From assembly GCA_913057725.1 (NCBI GenBank), contig CAJXOS010000003.1, positions 1 through 64,000 on the forward strand: a stretch of 64,000 nt of DNA, written 5' to 3'. This DNA is from an uncultured Lewinella sp. (GTDB lineage Bacteria > Bacteroidota > Bacteroidia > Chitinophagales > Saprospiraceae). Numbering within the stretch: position 1 is the stretch's first letter; each line of letters opens with the position of its first letter. The notes under the pieces are model-generated. The model made no database searches. It was not told the origin of the DNA and worked only from the letters and a program-made list of their open reading frames with translations. Positions 53,388 through 63,481 of this stretch are shown in pieces. Made by a program: the position numbers and the translations under genes.

Positions 53388-54698
53388 ATGCAGCAGCTAC
53401 GCCTCATCATCAAACGAGAATACTGGACCCGCGTAAGAAGGCGGTCTTTTATCATCGCTACGCTGATCACGCCCTTAGCCTTTGGCTTATTTGTAGTAAT
53501 TGTCAATTACATACTGCAGTATAAGAGTGATGAGGTAATCCGCATTGCAGTGGTCGATCAGGGGGAGCTTTTTTCTGGCGGAATTGCTGACGAAGAGAAT
53601 ATCTTCTTCAAGCAACTGGATGTGGATTTAGAGACGGTTCAGGAAAATTTCTCTGAGTTTGATTATCACGGCATACTGGTCACGCCGCCAGCTGGAAGTG
53701 TACAGCAACAGAAATATACCGCTAAGTACTACACAGATCAAAAACTGACCCTAGAGCTGGAACCCGTCTTAATAGACCGGTTAAAATTTGCTTTGCGCAA
53801 ACATAAAATTGAAGAGCTCGAGCTAGATGAAAAAACGCTCTCTGCGCTCAATAGTCAGGTTGATATTAAACCAACACCAGTAACGCCAGAGGCGGTAGTG
53901 GGTACTTCGCTAGCCGGAAAGATTGCCGCTGTTATTGGCATGGTGATGGCTTTTCTGATGTATACCACCGTCTTTATCTACGGCATGATGGTGATGCGAA
54001 GTGTGATGGAAGAAAAGACTAACCGTATCGTGGAGGTGATGATTTCTTCTGTGCGGCCGTTTCCGCTGATGCTGGGTAAGATTATCGGTGTAGGGTTCGT
54101 AGGGTTAACACAGATAACAGCATGGGCTATCCTGGTGCCCTTGATGTTGATTGGAGTGAACCTTTTCTTCGGTTTCGAAGTAGGAGCAACTAATCTTCCA
54201 GAAGCACCACCCGAGCTTAATGGTATGAACCCAGAACTACTGGCTAATCAAATAATGACAGAGCTCGGCTCATTTAATTGGTGGTTGATACTTCCGCTAT
54301 TCCTGCTGTATTTCCTTGGTGGTTATTTCATGTACGCTGCCTTGTTTGCGGCAGTAGGTTCAGCAATGAGCGATGATCTGGGAGAGAGCCAGTCACTCAC
54401 TATACCGATTACTATTCCCGTCATTTTGGCTTTTTATATTACCATCGCGGCTATTCAATCACCCAACTCTGGCTTGGCGGTGTGGGCATCGATGTTCCCA
54501 TTGTTTTCGCCCATCGTAATGCCAGCGCGCTTGCCTTTTGATCCACCCTGGTGGCAGGTAGCCAGTTCGATTCTCTTGCTCGTACTCGCTTGTATGGCAT
54601 TGGTTTGGTTGTCAGGGCGTATATATCGAGTGGGGATATTGCTCTATGGTAAAAAAGTGAGTCTCTTGGAAATGGGGCGATGGATCTTCAGAAAATAG
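53388..54698 (+). CDS. ABC transporter permease (NatB-like)
   Basis: A 436-residue ABC-2-type permease with TM1 near residue 25, a large extracytoplasmic domain (about 45-180) and five to six helices to the end. The pieces EEKTNRIVEVMISSVRPFPLMLGKI and MFPLFSPIVMPARLPFDP are hallmarks of the NatB/YhaP group. Start ATG 53388; the frame opens earlier but overlaps the ATPase. The pair likely exports ions or hydrophobic compounds; the substrate is unknown. Confidence 0.9.
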   Translation: MQQLRLIIKREYWTRVRRRSFIIATLITPLAFGLFVVIVNYILQYKSDEVIRIAVVDQGELFSGGIADEENIFFKQLDVDLETVQENFSEFDYHGILVTPPAGSVQQQKYTAKYYTDQKLTLELEPVLIDRLKFALRKHKIEELELDEKTLSALNSQVDIKPTPVTPEAVVGTSLAGKIAAVIGMVMAFLMYTTVFIYGMMVMRSVMEEKTNRIVEVMISSVRPFPLMLGKIIGVGFVGLTQITAWAILVPLMLIGVNLFFGFEVGATNLPEAPPELNGMNPELLANQIMTELGSFNWWLILPLFLLYFLGGYFMYAALFAAVGSAMSDDLGESQSLTIPITIPVILAFYITIAAIQSPNSGLAVWASMFPLFSPIVMPARLPFDPPWWQVASSILLLVLACMALVWLSGRIYRVGILLYGKKVSLLEMGRWIFRK

Positions 54699-54713
54699 CA
54701 AAACCTCTATTCT

Positions 54714-55253
54714 ATGCCGCACCTTGTTGTAGCATCCCGAAACCCAGTAAAAATACAAGCCGCTCTCCAGGGGTTTGAAGAGATGTTTCCACAGCAAACT
54801 TTTACTACTGAAGGTATAAGTGTGCCATCTGGTGTAAATGATCAGCCGATGGGCGATGAGGAAACTTATCAAGGTGCCTGGAACCGTGTGCAAGCGGTCA
54901 AAGCTCAGCAGCCCGAAGCCGATTATTGGATTGGCATTGAGGGAGGGAATATTCGGAAAGGCAAGGAAATGGAGGTAATGGCCTGGATTATTGTTCTTTC
55001 TAATGATCGCATGGGCAAGGCGCGCACCGCGGGCTTTTATCTACCACCCAAAGTTATGGACTTGATTGATCAAGGCTATGAGCTGGGCCATGCGGATGAT
55101 ATTGTCTTCGGTGTGAACAACTCGAAACAAACGGGTGGTTCATCTGGTTTGCTTACTAATGGGGTCATGGACCGGTTGCGCTTTTACGTGCCTGCTGTGG
55201 TTCTGGCCTTAATCCCTTTTTTGAAACCGGATCTCTACCATGAAGCTCAATAA
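54714..55253 (+). CDS. yjjX: Inosine/xanthosine triphosphatase (YjjX-like)
   Basis: A 179-residue house-cleaning NTPase that hydrolyses ITP/XTP. Family text is VVASRNPVKIQAALQGFEEMF, SGVNDQPMGDEETYQGAWNR, ADYWIGIEGG and MEVMAWIIVL; the acidic residues of GIEGG and DEET bind metal. It follows the permease by 15 bases and overlaps the DoxX gene by 14. Confidence 0.92.
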   Translation: MPHLVVASRNPVKIQAALQGFEEMFPQQTFTTEGISVPSGVNDQPMGDEETYQGAWNRVQAVKAQQPEADYWIGIEGGNIRKGKEMEVMAWIIVLSNDRMGKARTAGFYLPPKVMDLIDQGYELGHADDIVFGVNNSKQTGGSSGLLTNGVMDRLRFYVPAVVLALIPFLKPDLYHEAQ

Positions 55254-55602
55254 GATTCTCTACTGGGTGGCTACTGCCATCATGTGTCTAATTTTTCTCT
55301 TTTCTGCCTGGATGTACCTGACCAAATACGATATGGTCAAAGGCTTTTATGAAGCACTAGGATTTCCATATTGGGTCATTTACCCATTAGCGGTAGCTAA
55401 AATATTAGGCGTCGTTGCAATTATCAGCCGTATGTCGAACTTGCTCAAAGAATGGGCCTATGCAGGGTTTTTCTTTGATGCACTCCTGGCTACTGCTGCG
55501 CATTATTATGCCGGACACGGTATTGTTGGTTTGTCCTTGTTGGCGCTTGTGGTGATAGTCCTTTCGCGCTTTTTTGAAGACAGAGCATTCGCTGAAAGTT
55601 GA
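55240..55602 (+). CDS. DoxX-like membrane protein
   Basis: A 120-residue protein with four transmembrane helices, matching the DoxX-like family (LYWVATAIMCLIFLFSAWMYL, GFPYWVIYPLAVAKILGVVAI, WAYAGFFFDALLATAAHYYAG). The family is linked to redox or quinone-related roles, but the function is unclear. It overlaps yjjX by 14 bases, so the two are translationally coupled. Confidence 0.85.
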   Translation: MKLNKILYWVATAIMCLIFLFSAWMYLTKYDMVKGFYEALGFPYWVIYPLAVAKILGVVAIISRMSNLLKEWAYAGFFFDALLATAAHYYAGHGIVGLSLLALVVIVLSRFFEDRAFAES

Positions 55603-55725
55603 GGCGATAAGGCTGTGGTCAACAATTCTCAGGCTACCCCGTTCTTTATTCGTATCATGATACGATAAACAATCCTTTTACCAGCTCACCGTCGTGCCTT
55701 CTTGTGCTGACACCACCATATTTGT

Positions 55726-57933
55726 ATGAAGAAACTTGAACGTCGTCTTTCCCTCTCTTATGTCGTTGCGATCGGTATTGGCGGGATGCTTGGTAGCGGT
55801 ATTTTCGTGCTTCCAGGTATTGCTGCCGCTAAGACGGGCCCTTCTATCTGGTTGGCTTATTTATTGGCGGGTATCTGTGTTTTGCCAGCGGCTCTGTCGA
55901 AGTCGGAATTGGCTACTGCAATGCCAACATCCGGTGGTACCTATGTATATATCGAACGGGCTTTTGGTCCAATGATGGGTACCATTTCTGGTATCGGACT
56001 CTGGCTGTCTCTTCTCCTTAAAAGTTCTTTCGCCCTGGTGGGCTTTGGTGCCTATCTGGCGGTTTTGGCTCATTTGCCACTCAAGCCCGTTGCCTTGGTC
56101 AGTCTGGTGTTGATTTTGTTACTCAACATAATGGGGGTAAAAAAGGTGGGTAAAGCTCAACTCATTATCGTGACAGTGAGCCTTATTGGTTTAGCTGCTT
56201 TGATTTTTGGAGGAGTATGGTCAGTGGAACCTGCCAATTTAGAACCGGCCTTTTTGCATGGGAATATGGGACTCTATGCAGCTACGGCTTTCGTCTTTGT
56301 TTCTTACGCTGGTGTAACAAAAGTGGCCGCTATTGCGGAAGAGATTAAAAATCCTGGGCGTAATCTGCCGATAGCTATGTTGCTGGCATTGGTCTTAGTT
56401 ACTGCACTATACACCCTGATGAGTTTTGCGATGGTAGGAAATATCCCTATCGAAGAATTTAGTAAAGACTTACACCCGGTCTATACGCTTGCTGATAAGG
56501 TGATGGGACATTGGGCTGGAATAGCAGCTGCTGTTTTAGGTGTGGTAACGCTCATTTCCATGGCGAATAGTGGTGTGCTAGCGGCTTCCCGCTTTCCGTT
56601 TGCTATGAGTAGGGATAAGCTTGCGCCAGAACAATTAGGCAAAGTCCACCAAAAGTTTCTGACTCCTATTCTCGCCATTATCTTGACTTGTGGGATGATG
56701 GCCTTGGTCATTATTTTTCTCGAAGTAGAGAAGATTGCCAAGTTGGCGAGTTCATTCAAAGTGATGATGTTCATTTTGGTGAATCTATGTGTAATCGTAC
56801 TCCGTGAGACATCGGTGGCCTGGTATCAGCCAAAGTATCGCTCACCACTTTACCCTTGGATGCAGATATTCGGTATCCTTTCGGGGTTAGGCTTGCTCTA
56901 TGTACTGGGTGCTACTGCACTCTTAGGAGCTTTAGTAATCATCATTCTAGGACTCCTAACGTTCTATCTCTACGGCAAAGCACGTGTACAGCGCAGCGGT
57001 GTACTAAAGGTTTATGGTCATCGTCCGGCGGCTTTTCTATTATATCGTCGACGTCAAAATGCGGCTCGTGCTGCAGGCCAACACGCATTAGAAACACCCG
57101 CAGACCAGAGTAACCTAGATGGAGCGCTGGCTGCGAATGCCCAGGCCGTAACCCCGCTTTTTGGAGCGGAGCGATCACCGGAAATGCTGGTTGAGATGTC
57201 GGCAGCATTAGCTAGGGGTAATAAGGTACAGGTAGTACACTTGCGGGAAGTTCCTGACCAGACGCGTCTGGCAGATGTGCTCGACGATGATCCGCTGGTT
57301 AATGCGCTTAATCGCCGGATTGGCGTCATGGCTGAGGAGCGAAAAGTAGATGTAGATTTTGATGCGGCAGTGACCCATGATTTGGTACAAACCGTGCAAG
57401 AGATTAGTGAGGAGACGCATTGCCGTTGGTTGGTTGCTGGCTGGAACGGTCGACAGACCGCAAATAGCATTTTTGTGCGCAACCCTATGGGCTGGCTCGT
57501 AACACATATCGATAGTAATTTTGCCCTATTCTTAGATAATGGTGTTCGCTATATTCGGCAGATCGTAGTGGCGATACGCCCTGGGCGGCAAAACCCAGCC
57601 TTTATCGAAGCTTGTGATCGTATTGCCTTGTTCTATGGTGCTCAGCTAACACTCATGCGAGTAGTATCACCGAAAGCAAGTGAGGACGAGATTCGGGAAG
57701 TTGAGCAAGAATCAAAAGCATTGCTCGAATCGTGTGAAGCACCAGTTCAGTTGCGCATTGAACCTTCTACAGATCCAGTACAATCAATCTCTGAAGCTTC
57801 GGCCGAGTATGACCTCCTTATTATCGGTACACCAAGTAAGGAGAATTGGTTAGACGTACTGGTAGGTGTGAATAAAGATCGCTTTGCGAAGGACGCAGCC
57901 TGCTCAGTATTGCGGTTGACGTTTAAGGAGTAG
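55726..57933 (+). CDS. APC-family permease with two C-terminal USP-like domains
   Basis: A 735-residue fusion. Residues 1-~430 form a 12-helix APC amino-acid transporter (VAIGIGGMLGSGIFVLPG for helix 1, FVFVSYAGVTKVAAIAEEIKNPGRNLP for the helix 6 to 7 region). The last ~290 residues form two universal-stress-protein-like domains, the second ending with LLIIGTPSKENWLDVL and a short tail. The USP part can bind nucleotide and may regulate transport. It is monocistronic; a near-match -7 box (CATATTTG) lies 4 bases before the ATG. Confidence 0.88.
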   Translation: MKKLERRLSLSYVVAIGIGGMLGSGIFVLPGIAAAKTGPSIWLAYLLAGICVLPAALSKSELATAMPTSGGTYVYIERAFGPMMGTISGIGLWLSLLLKSSFALVGFGAYLAVLAHLPLKPVALVSLVLILLLNIMGVKKVGKAQLIIVTVSLIGLAALIFGGVWSVEPANLEPAFLHGNMGLYAATAFVFVSYAGVTKVAAIAEEIKNPGRNLPIAMLLALVLVTALYTLMSFAMVGNIPIEEFSKDLHPVYTLADKVMGHWAGIAAAVLGVVTLISMANSGVLAASRFPFAMSRDKLAPEQLGKVHQKFLTPILAIILTCGMMALVIIFLEVEKIAKLASSFKVMMFILVNLCVIVLRETSVAWYQPKYRSPLYPWMQIFGILSGLGLLYVLGATALLGALVIIILGLLTFYLYGKARVQRSGVLKVYGHRPAAFLLYRRRQNAARAAGQHALETPADQSNLDGALAANAQAVTPLFGAERSPEMLVEMSAALARGNKVQVVHLREVPDQTRLADVLDDDPLVNALNRRIGVMAEERKVDVDFDAAVTHDLVQTVQEISEETHCRWLVAGWNGRQTANSIFVRNPMGWLVTHIDSNFALFLDNGVRYIRQIVVAIRPGRQNPAFIEACDRIALFYGAQLTLMRVVSPKASEDEIREVEQESKALLESCEAPVQLRIEPSTDPVQSISEASAEYDLLIIGTPSKENWLDVLVGVNKDRFAKDAACSVLRLTFKE

Positions 57934-57985
57934 TAGGTCACATTTGAGGAACTGCTTCCTTGACGAATTTGCCGCACTGAGAATA

Positions 57986-60900
57986 CTACCGCCCCCGAAC
58001 TAATCTAAAACCGAGATAGATTTCCGTCACGGAGGGGGCGCGGTATTGTCGGGTACTTACCCTGCAGTCATAGTCCTGCTGGATCCAGGCACCTCCACGG
58101 ATGACACGGTAGGAGCCATATTCGGGGCCAATCGGATTCCGTTGCGATTGTGCAGAGTAATCGCTATACCAATCGTAACACCATTCCCAAACGTTGCCAC
58201 TCATATCAAAGGTGCCTGCGTTGTTAGGCCTCAACTGGCCCACAGGGTGCGTCTGATCTTTGCTGTTGCGGTCGTACCAGCCCAAGGTGTTCATATCGGT
58301 ACCACCGGCGTAGATGTGACTCTTATTGAGCATAATTCCTCCCCGGGCTGCATATTCCCATTCCGCCTCCGTAGGTAGTCGATAGCCGTTTGTCGTTCCT
58401 CCCCGGGTGCTATTTAAATCTGCAAAACCTGTTTTTAGATTTATAGTGTAGGCTGGTTGATAGCCATGCTGCTCACTTAGCCAGTTGCAGTACTCCACAG
58501 CGTCCAACCAACTCACGTTGATTACCGGACGATTACTGCGCCCCCAACCATTATCATCAGGTTTTGGACGACCGGTAGATTCACAGAAGAGATCATATTC
58601 TGCAAAGGTTACCTCGTAGATGCCCATGTAGAAATTATCAATCGAGACTTCGTGTACCGGGCGTTCATCCTCGGCATATTCTCCGGTCTCGTCTCCCATT
58701 AAAAAGCCGCCACCGCTGATGAGTTCCATGCGTGGCCGCGGAATATCTCTCAATAATCGAACGGGGTTTGATAGCACAAATGGATTTGTGCGGAGTAGAT
58801 CTTTTTGTGTAGAAATTTCGCGCTCAAATCGCTTGTAGCCAGGTGCATCAATGATGAGGTCAAATACCTCAACATCCTGGTTCGTTAGCTCTCCTTCAAT
58901 GTAGAAGTCTCCATACTTACCCAGTTGCCCGTTGAACTGCAAAAGCGATTGCGTCACGCGGTTTGGCTTTTGTTGAAGTGTAACAACAAAGTTCGATACA
59001 GGGCCCCGTGTAGTCGCATCGATGACCTCCCCTTCAAGCCGGAAGGCCTGTGCTCGAGTTTGCTGTGGGGGTGGACTCTGCGGTCTGCTTGAAGGTTGTT
59101 TCCAGCTGTGTGCAAATTCTTGCTCGAATGTCTGAAGGAGGTGTTCAGATGCAGGGTCAACGAGCGTTATTGTTAGCTGTTCTAATTCTCCCGGACTACG
59201 CCTTGGAGGTTCCATGCGCAAGTCTACCGATGAACGTCCAGCTGCAATCACTTGGCTCACTTCCGTTGGTTGGGTGCCGGCACCCTGAGCGCTCATAATG
59301 AGTTCTCCTCCATCCGGGTATATAGCAGGATCTACGTAGTAATTCACCGACACTGTTAGTACGCGATCACCAATGTGTACTGGAGTGATATCAACAATTC
59401 TAGAGCGTTCACGTCCAATTAATGTCTCAAGGTTAGGGCTGAAGTTGATGGACTGGAAGTAATCTAGAGAATCAAGCAAATCATAGTAATACAAACTTGA
59501 GTCTTCGGGGCTACCAGCATAATAATGAATCACGCCTCGGGTGTGCCAGATATCGAGAAGTGTACTATCTGATCGTTCTGCTGCATCGAGTAGTTCGAGG
59601 GCTTCTGGTAGTACTGCTTGCCCAAGGCTGTCACTCAGATAACCATTGAGTTCCTGCACGGCGGCATTGAGGTATAGCTTACTTAGATTAGCATTGGCCA
59701 GGGAGTAGGTAATTGCCGTACCATTGAACGATTCACCATTGCTATGGAGGAAACTAGAGGCGGTCCGTAGGGCATTTCTAAAGGCTACGCTAGCGCTTGT
59801 GTCTCCCAAAGTAGCAACTGATGCTTGTTCTACGCCCAGATTATTGTAGATAATAGCACTGTCAATAATCTCAGTTTCTTGAACGAAGAAGTAATCCCGC
59901 AATGGCGGCTCCTCATTTCCAAGGGTTTGGTTTTGCGGCTCCGAGAAAACCAACTTGTAGAGCTGGTCAGACCCACCGAGATGCCATCCTACTAGCAAGA
60001 GAACAAGATAAGCGGCAGTGAGCCAAAGTGCACGCTTGAGGTCGGTACGGTCTTCTTCCTGAGGAGCCAGGTCTTCCTCTTCTATTTCTTCAATCCAGTT
60101 GTCTTCAAGCCATTCTCGTAAAGACTTGACCGGGGGGCTCATCTTCTGAGCCATCTTTTGAGCAGGTTGACTGGAAGCTTGATTTACAATTCGCTCTAGG
60201 TCTGCTTCTTGAGCCGGAGTTAACAATTCATGCTGTAGCATGAAGCGCATGGTCTGCTGATGGTTTTCGTCCATCGGAGCCAAGGCGAAATCTTGTACCG
60301 CTAGCGCTGACTCCAGGTCGCGATGAGCATGGGAGCCTTCACTAATTAACCGTACGGCGACCAATTCTTCTTGCACTGCCGCTCGGGCCAAGCGTTCATC
60401 GGACGGGCTAAGGCTAGCGATCATTTCTCGTCGCAGACGTTCGTCAAATCGATCTCCCTGCAAAGTCGGGATACGAGCAAGGCGTAGAAGATTATCATAG
60501 GTGATATCAGCACCCAGCGCTCTTCCTATGGCGATTGTCATTTCCCAACTTGGAATCGGGAAGACTGCTAGGGCCTTAAACCAACGCACCAGCATTGGAT
60601 CATAAGTTTGCAAGTACTCTTCTATAAAGCGCCAACGCCGCCAATTACGATGTTCTGTATCACTATCCTGTCGCGCACTAATCTGAGCGGCCTGCCAGCG
60701 ATCATAGGCGTTACCGTCAGGTAGCAGTTCGCCGTCGTTTTCAATGTGGAGAGCGGCCCCTGCTAGCCCTGCGCTGTCGGCTGGGAAAACATTGAAAATT
60801 CGCGACAGTAGTTTTTCACGGTAACTCCAACTGGCTGGCGGCACTGGTGTTAGAAGCAGGCGCAACTCCCATTGCCGAAGTACATTCGCGTAGGCAGATC

Positions 60901-62524
60901 GAAGATTTGGACTTTTTTGAGCATAGGGATTAATCAGATCATGCAAATCACCCATGACCAGCAAGCGATGCGAACCATAAGCCCGCTGGAGTTGATCCAA
61001 TGTTCGGCCTTGCGGATAGTAATGGTTCCAGAATCGATTGAAGTGCTGGCGATAGTAGTACACTTCCATGTGTACATCCTGCTCCTTTAAGCTATCTGCT
61101 AGATAAGAAAAAAGGTGCCCCAGATGGCTGGCCCGACTTTGCTCATCGATCAGGCAGAGGTATTCGCTCGGCTGTGTGGCGTATTGATATTGGATAGCAG
61201 GGTACCCTCCCTTTTCAATCGTCGTATGCAGGGTTCCTTCCAGGTCAAGTTCCCTACGTAAGCCTTCTTGCCGGAGTCGTAGCGCATCCGCCAGACGAAG
61301 TTGAATATTCGCTTTGACGATATAGCTGTTCTGATCACGTAAGGGGATGAAATATGGTGCCTTGTCTGAATGTGCAAAGCGCGCACTGATTTCGTCTTGC
61401 TTTTTCTGCTGCAGCTGTTCCGCCAAAGGCCTACGCTTTTTACGCGTCAACCATCTTAACCAATAGTAAAGTAAACCTAAGCCTAGGGCCGCAAGTAGAA
61501 TGTAAAAGCCCCAACCCCATGTGGCCAGTAGGGATAGACGGTCTGGTTGTAATGTAGCAGTTGGCAAAAATGCTTGTTCACGACCTACTTTTACCTCTAG
61601 TGTATGAGTAGTACTACAAAAACCGTTGGCAGTAGTATCGGTAACCGTCAGGCGAACGGTATACTGACCATTTTGAGAATAGGCATGGCTAGTCTCGGCG
61701 CCGCCGTCATCTTGCAAACCATCACCGAAGTCCCATTCGTAGTACCAGTTTTTTGAGACATCAAGTGCCGTTTCTGGAATAATGGCTTGGAAGGATTCTT
61801 CCTGATCCGCTTCTAATTCTGTATTTGCGTTGATGGCATCAATCGCAGGAGCGTTGAGGCAGAATACTGCGAACGACTTTTGAGTGTCGTAGATGGTGTC
61901 TGTATCGGGTGGCCAAACCTGTAGCCGAACTTCCCGCAAATAAGCGCCGCTATCAATGCCAGGAACAACAAACTCCCAATTCAGTGAGCTGGTATCAAAT
62001 GCTTCTTCGCTTTGACTCGCTACATCAATATAGCTCCACCGCCATCGCCAATCGCCACGTTCATCCGGGAAGCTAGTCTTGTTTTCAAAGCGCACTGTAT
62101 CTCCGGGAATACCGTAATCAGGGCCTTCTATGTATACGGTTAGTTGCTCCTGTCCGACCTCATGTTGGGTAAGGGCATAGTAAGCGTAAAATAGTATGGC
62201 TAATGCAGGAATGACGAAGAGCCATTTCCACCACTCTATAGGATCAGATTCTAACTCAGGTGGTGTCCATGGGCTGCTAACTTCCAGGTAGTACTGATCA
62301 AATATCTCGTAGAACTTCAGCTGCTCCGATTCACTACGCACCAGTACCGGTGCAAGTAGTTGCTTAAGACGTGCGGGCTCATTGAGATAAGCCTTGGCCG
62401 GACCTCCTAATATTCGTAGAGCACGCAGACGATCTGCAGGGCTAAGCTGAAAGCCTGCCAACTCGAGTCGCCGAAACAGGTGTTCCAGCGGAAAGGTATC
62501 TATATGCTTACTGAATTCCGGCAT
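57986..62524 (-). CDS. Three-pass membrane protein with PKD, vWA-like and FGE-sulfatase domains
   Basis: A 1512-residue protein. Residues 1-90 are helical, with LLAPVLVRSESEQLKFYEIFDQYY, like the front of CoxE-type proteins (motif piece SESEQLKFYEIFDQYY). TM1 is ~99-118. A beta-rich region with one PKD domain (~245-312, WDFGDG) follows. TM2 is ~337-358, with RKKRRP after it (positive inside). Residues ~450-600 have a vWA-like pattern with a degenerate metal site (LIDEQSRASH). Helical 600-825 and TM3 ~830-849 come next. The last part has a TPR-like region, a carboxypeptidase-regulatory-like domain (~1160-1250) and an FGE/SUMF1 fold (1265-1512, GGGFLMGDETGEYAEDERPVH given as GGGFLMGDE; RLPTEAEWEYAARGG; GNVWEWCYDWY). 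FGE's catalytic Cys pair is not seen, so a binding role is likely. Follows a MoxR ATPase by 21 bases. Confidence 0.85.
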   Translation of the reverse strand: MPEFSKHIDTFPLEHLFRRLELAGFQLSPADRLRALRILGGPAKAYLNEPARLKQLLAPVLVRSESEQLKFYEIFDQYYLEVSSPWTPPELESDPIEWWKWLFVIPALAILFYAYYALTQHEVGQEQLTVYIEGPDYGIPGDTVRFENKTSFPDERGDWRWRWSYIDVASQSEEAFDTSSLNWEFVVPGIDSGAYLREVRLQVWPPDTDTIYDTQKSFAVFCLNAPAIDAINANTELEADQEESFQAIIPETALDVSKNWYYEWDFGDGLQDDGGAETSHAYSQNGQYTVRLTVTDTTANGFCSTTHTLEVKVGREQAFLPTATLQPDRLSLLATWGWGFYILLAALGLGLLYYWLRWLTRKKRRPLAEQLQQKKQDEISARFAHSDKAPYFIPLRDQNSYIVKANIQLRLADALRLRQEGLRRELDLEGTLHTTIEKGGYPAIQYQYATQPSEYLCLIDEQSRASHLGHLFSYLADSLKEQDVHMEVYYYRQHFNRFWNHYYPQGRTLDQLQRAYGSHRLLVMGDLHDLINPYAQKSPNLRSAYANVLRQWELRLLLTPVPPASWSYREKLLSRIFNVFPADSAGLAGAALHIENDGELLPDGNAYDRWQAAQISARQDSDTEHRNWRRWRFIEEYLQTYDPMLVRWFKALAVFPIPSWEMTIAIGRALGADITYDNLLRLARIPTLQGDRFDERLRREMIASLSPSDERLARAAVQEELVAVRLISEGSHAHRDLESALAVQDFALAPMDENHQQTMRFMLQHELLTPAQEADLERIVNQASSQPAQKMAQKMSPPVKSLREWLEDNWIEEIEEEDLAPQEEDRTDLKRALWLTAAYLVLLLVGWHLGGSDQLYKLVFSEPQNQTLGNEEPPLRDYFFVQETEIIDSAIIYNNLGVEQASVATLGDTSASVAFRNALRTASSFLHSNGESFNGTAITYSLANANLSKLYLNAAVQELNGYLSDSLGQAVLPEALELLDAAERSDSTLLDIWHTRGVIHYYAGSPEDSSLYYYDLLDSLDYFQSINFSPNLETLIGRERSRIVDITPVHIGDRVLTVSVNYYVDPAIYPDGGELIMSAQGAGTQPTEVSQVIAAGRSSVDLRMEPPRRSPGELEQLTITLVDPASEHLLQTFEQEFAHSWKQPSSRPQSPPPQQTRAQAFRLEGEVIDATTRGPVSNFVVTLQQKPNRVTQSLLQFNGQLGKYGDFYIEGELTNQDVEVFDLIIDAPGYKRFEREISTQKDLLRTNPFVLSNPVRLLRDIPRPRMELISGGGFLMGDETGEYAEDERPVHEVSIDNFYMGIYEVTFAEYDLFCESTGRPKPDDNGWGRSNRPVINVSWLDAVEYCNWLSEQHGYQPAYTINLKTGFADLNSTRGGTTNGYRLPTEAEWEYAARGGIMLNKSHIYAGGTDMNTLGWYDRNSKDQTHPVGQLRPNNAGTFDMSGNVWEWCYDWYSDYSAQSQRNPIGPEYGSYRVIRGGAWIQQDYDCRVSTRQYRAPSVTEIYLGFRLVRGR

Positions 62525-62545
62525 TTACAAATGGACGTACTGAGA

Positions 62546-63481
62546 CTAGAAAATTCCTGATACGGCTTCCAGGTCTTCTTTGGTCTTCACCAAAACCGAG
62601 AGGTGATCTCTCAAGAATTTACTCTGTTCGTCAGCTGCCTTATCCATGATGTCGCGCATTTCGAGGATGCGTAGCCAGGCGATGAGTTCAGCTGTAGCAG
62701 GGGGCTTTCGGATAGCCTGCTGGCGTACTTGTCCGAACTTAGCGATTAGCATTTGCAGCACGTCGTCTGTATAGCTAGTAGCATCACCTAATTGCGTTTT
62801 GGCAATTGCTAGTAATTGATCCTGCTCAGGGAAAGGAATATGATAGAACACGCAACGGCGTAGGAAGGCATCCGGCAAGTTCTTTTCTGAATTACTGGTC
62901 ATGATCACAACGACACGTTGCCCATGGGCACGTTCCACTGTGAAGTTATCCTGCTCCTTGATTTGAAATTCATATCGCTCGATTTCCGCCAGGATATCAT
63001 TGGGGAAATCGCGTGGCGCTTTATCGATTTCATCAATTAATACCACACTACTTCTGGCTTCATCTCCCAGGCCTGCTCTAAAAGCTTGACCTTGCCCACT
63101 GGCAGGGTTGGTGAGCGCGATGGCTCTGCCCAAAGCTTGGAGTTCGATAAACTCAGCGGTGTCTGCACCTTTTTTGCTGATATTGGCAGCTTGGAAGTGT
63201 GCCAAGGCATCGTAGGTGTAGAATAAGTCTCGGGCGGTGGAAGTGGTCTTGGTATTGAAGATTAAAGGCTCAGATGAAAACTTGAGATCGCCATCCAGGC
63301 GAGCAAGCTCTGCTGCAACCTTAAATGCCAGTCGGGTCTTTCCTGTACCTGGTTCTCCGGTGAGTAAGAGCGGTTGTTCCAGGGCGATGGCTACTTCAAC
63401 CGCATTGCGGAGGGCATCGCTCATAATGTACTTATCCGCGCTAGGAGTAATGGCGGAGGAGGTGTGGACACGTATGCTCAT
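62546..63481 (-). CDS. MoxR-type AAA+ ATPase
   Basis: A 311-residue AAA+ protein of the MoxR group, which acts as a chaperone-like motor on vWA partner proteins. Walker A TGEPGTGKTR (41-50), Walker B SVVLIDEID (145-153), sensor 1 IMTSNSEKN and arginine residues at PDAFLRR (204-209) are intact. Its start overlaps the upstream 159-residue gene by 4 bases, and the giant vWA-like gene follows after 21 bases. The close packing indicates one operon and a joint function. Confidence 0.93.
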   Translation of the reverse strand: MSIRVHTSSAITPSADKYIMSDALRNAVEVAIALEQPLLLTGEPGTGKTRLAFKVAAELARLDGDLKFSSEPLIFNTKTTSTARDLFYTYDALAHFQAANISKKGADTAEFIELQALGRAIALTNPASGQGQAFRAGLGDEARSSVVLIDEIDKAPRDFPNDILAEIERYEFQIKEQDNFTVERAHGQRVVVIMTSNSEKNLPDAFLRRCVFYHIPFPEQDQLLAIAKTQLGDATSYTDDVLQMLIAKFGQVRQQAIRKPPATAELIAWLRILEMRDIMDKAADEQSKFLRDHLSVLVKTKEDLEAVSGIF

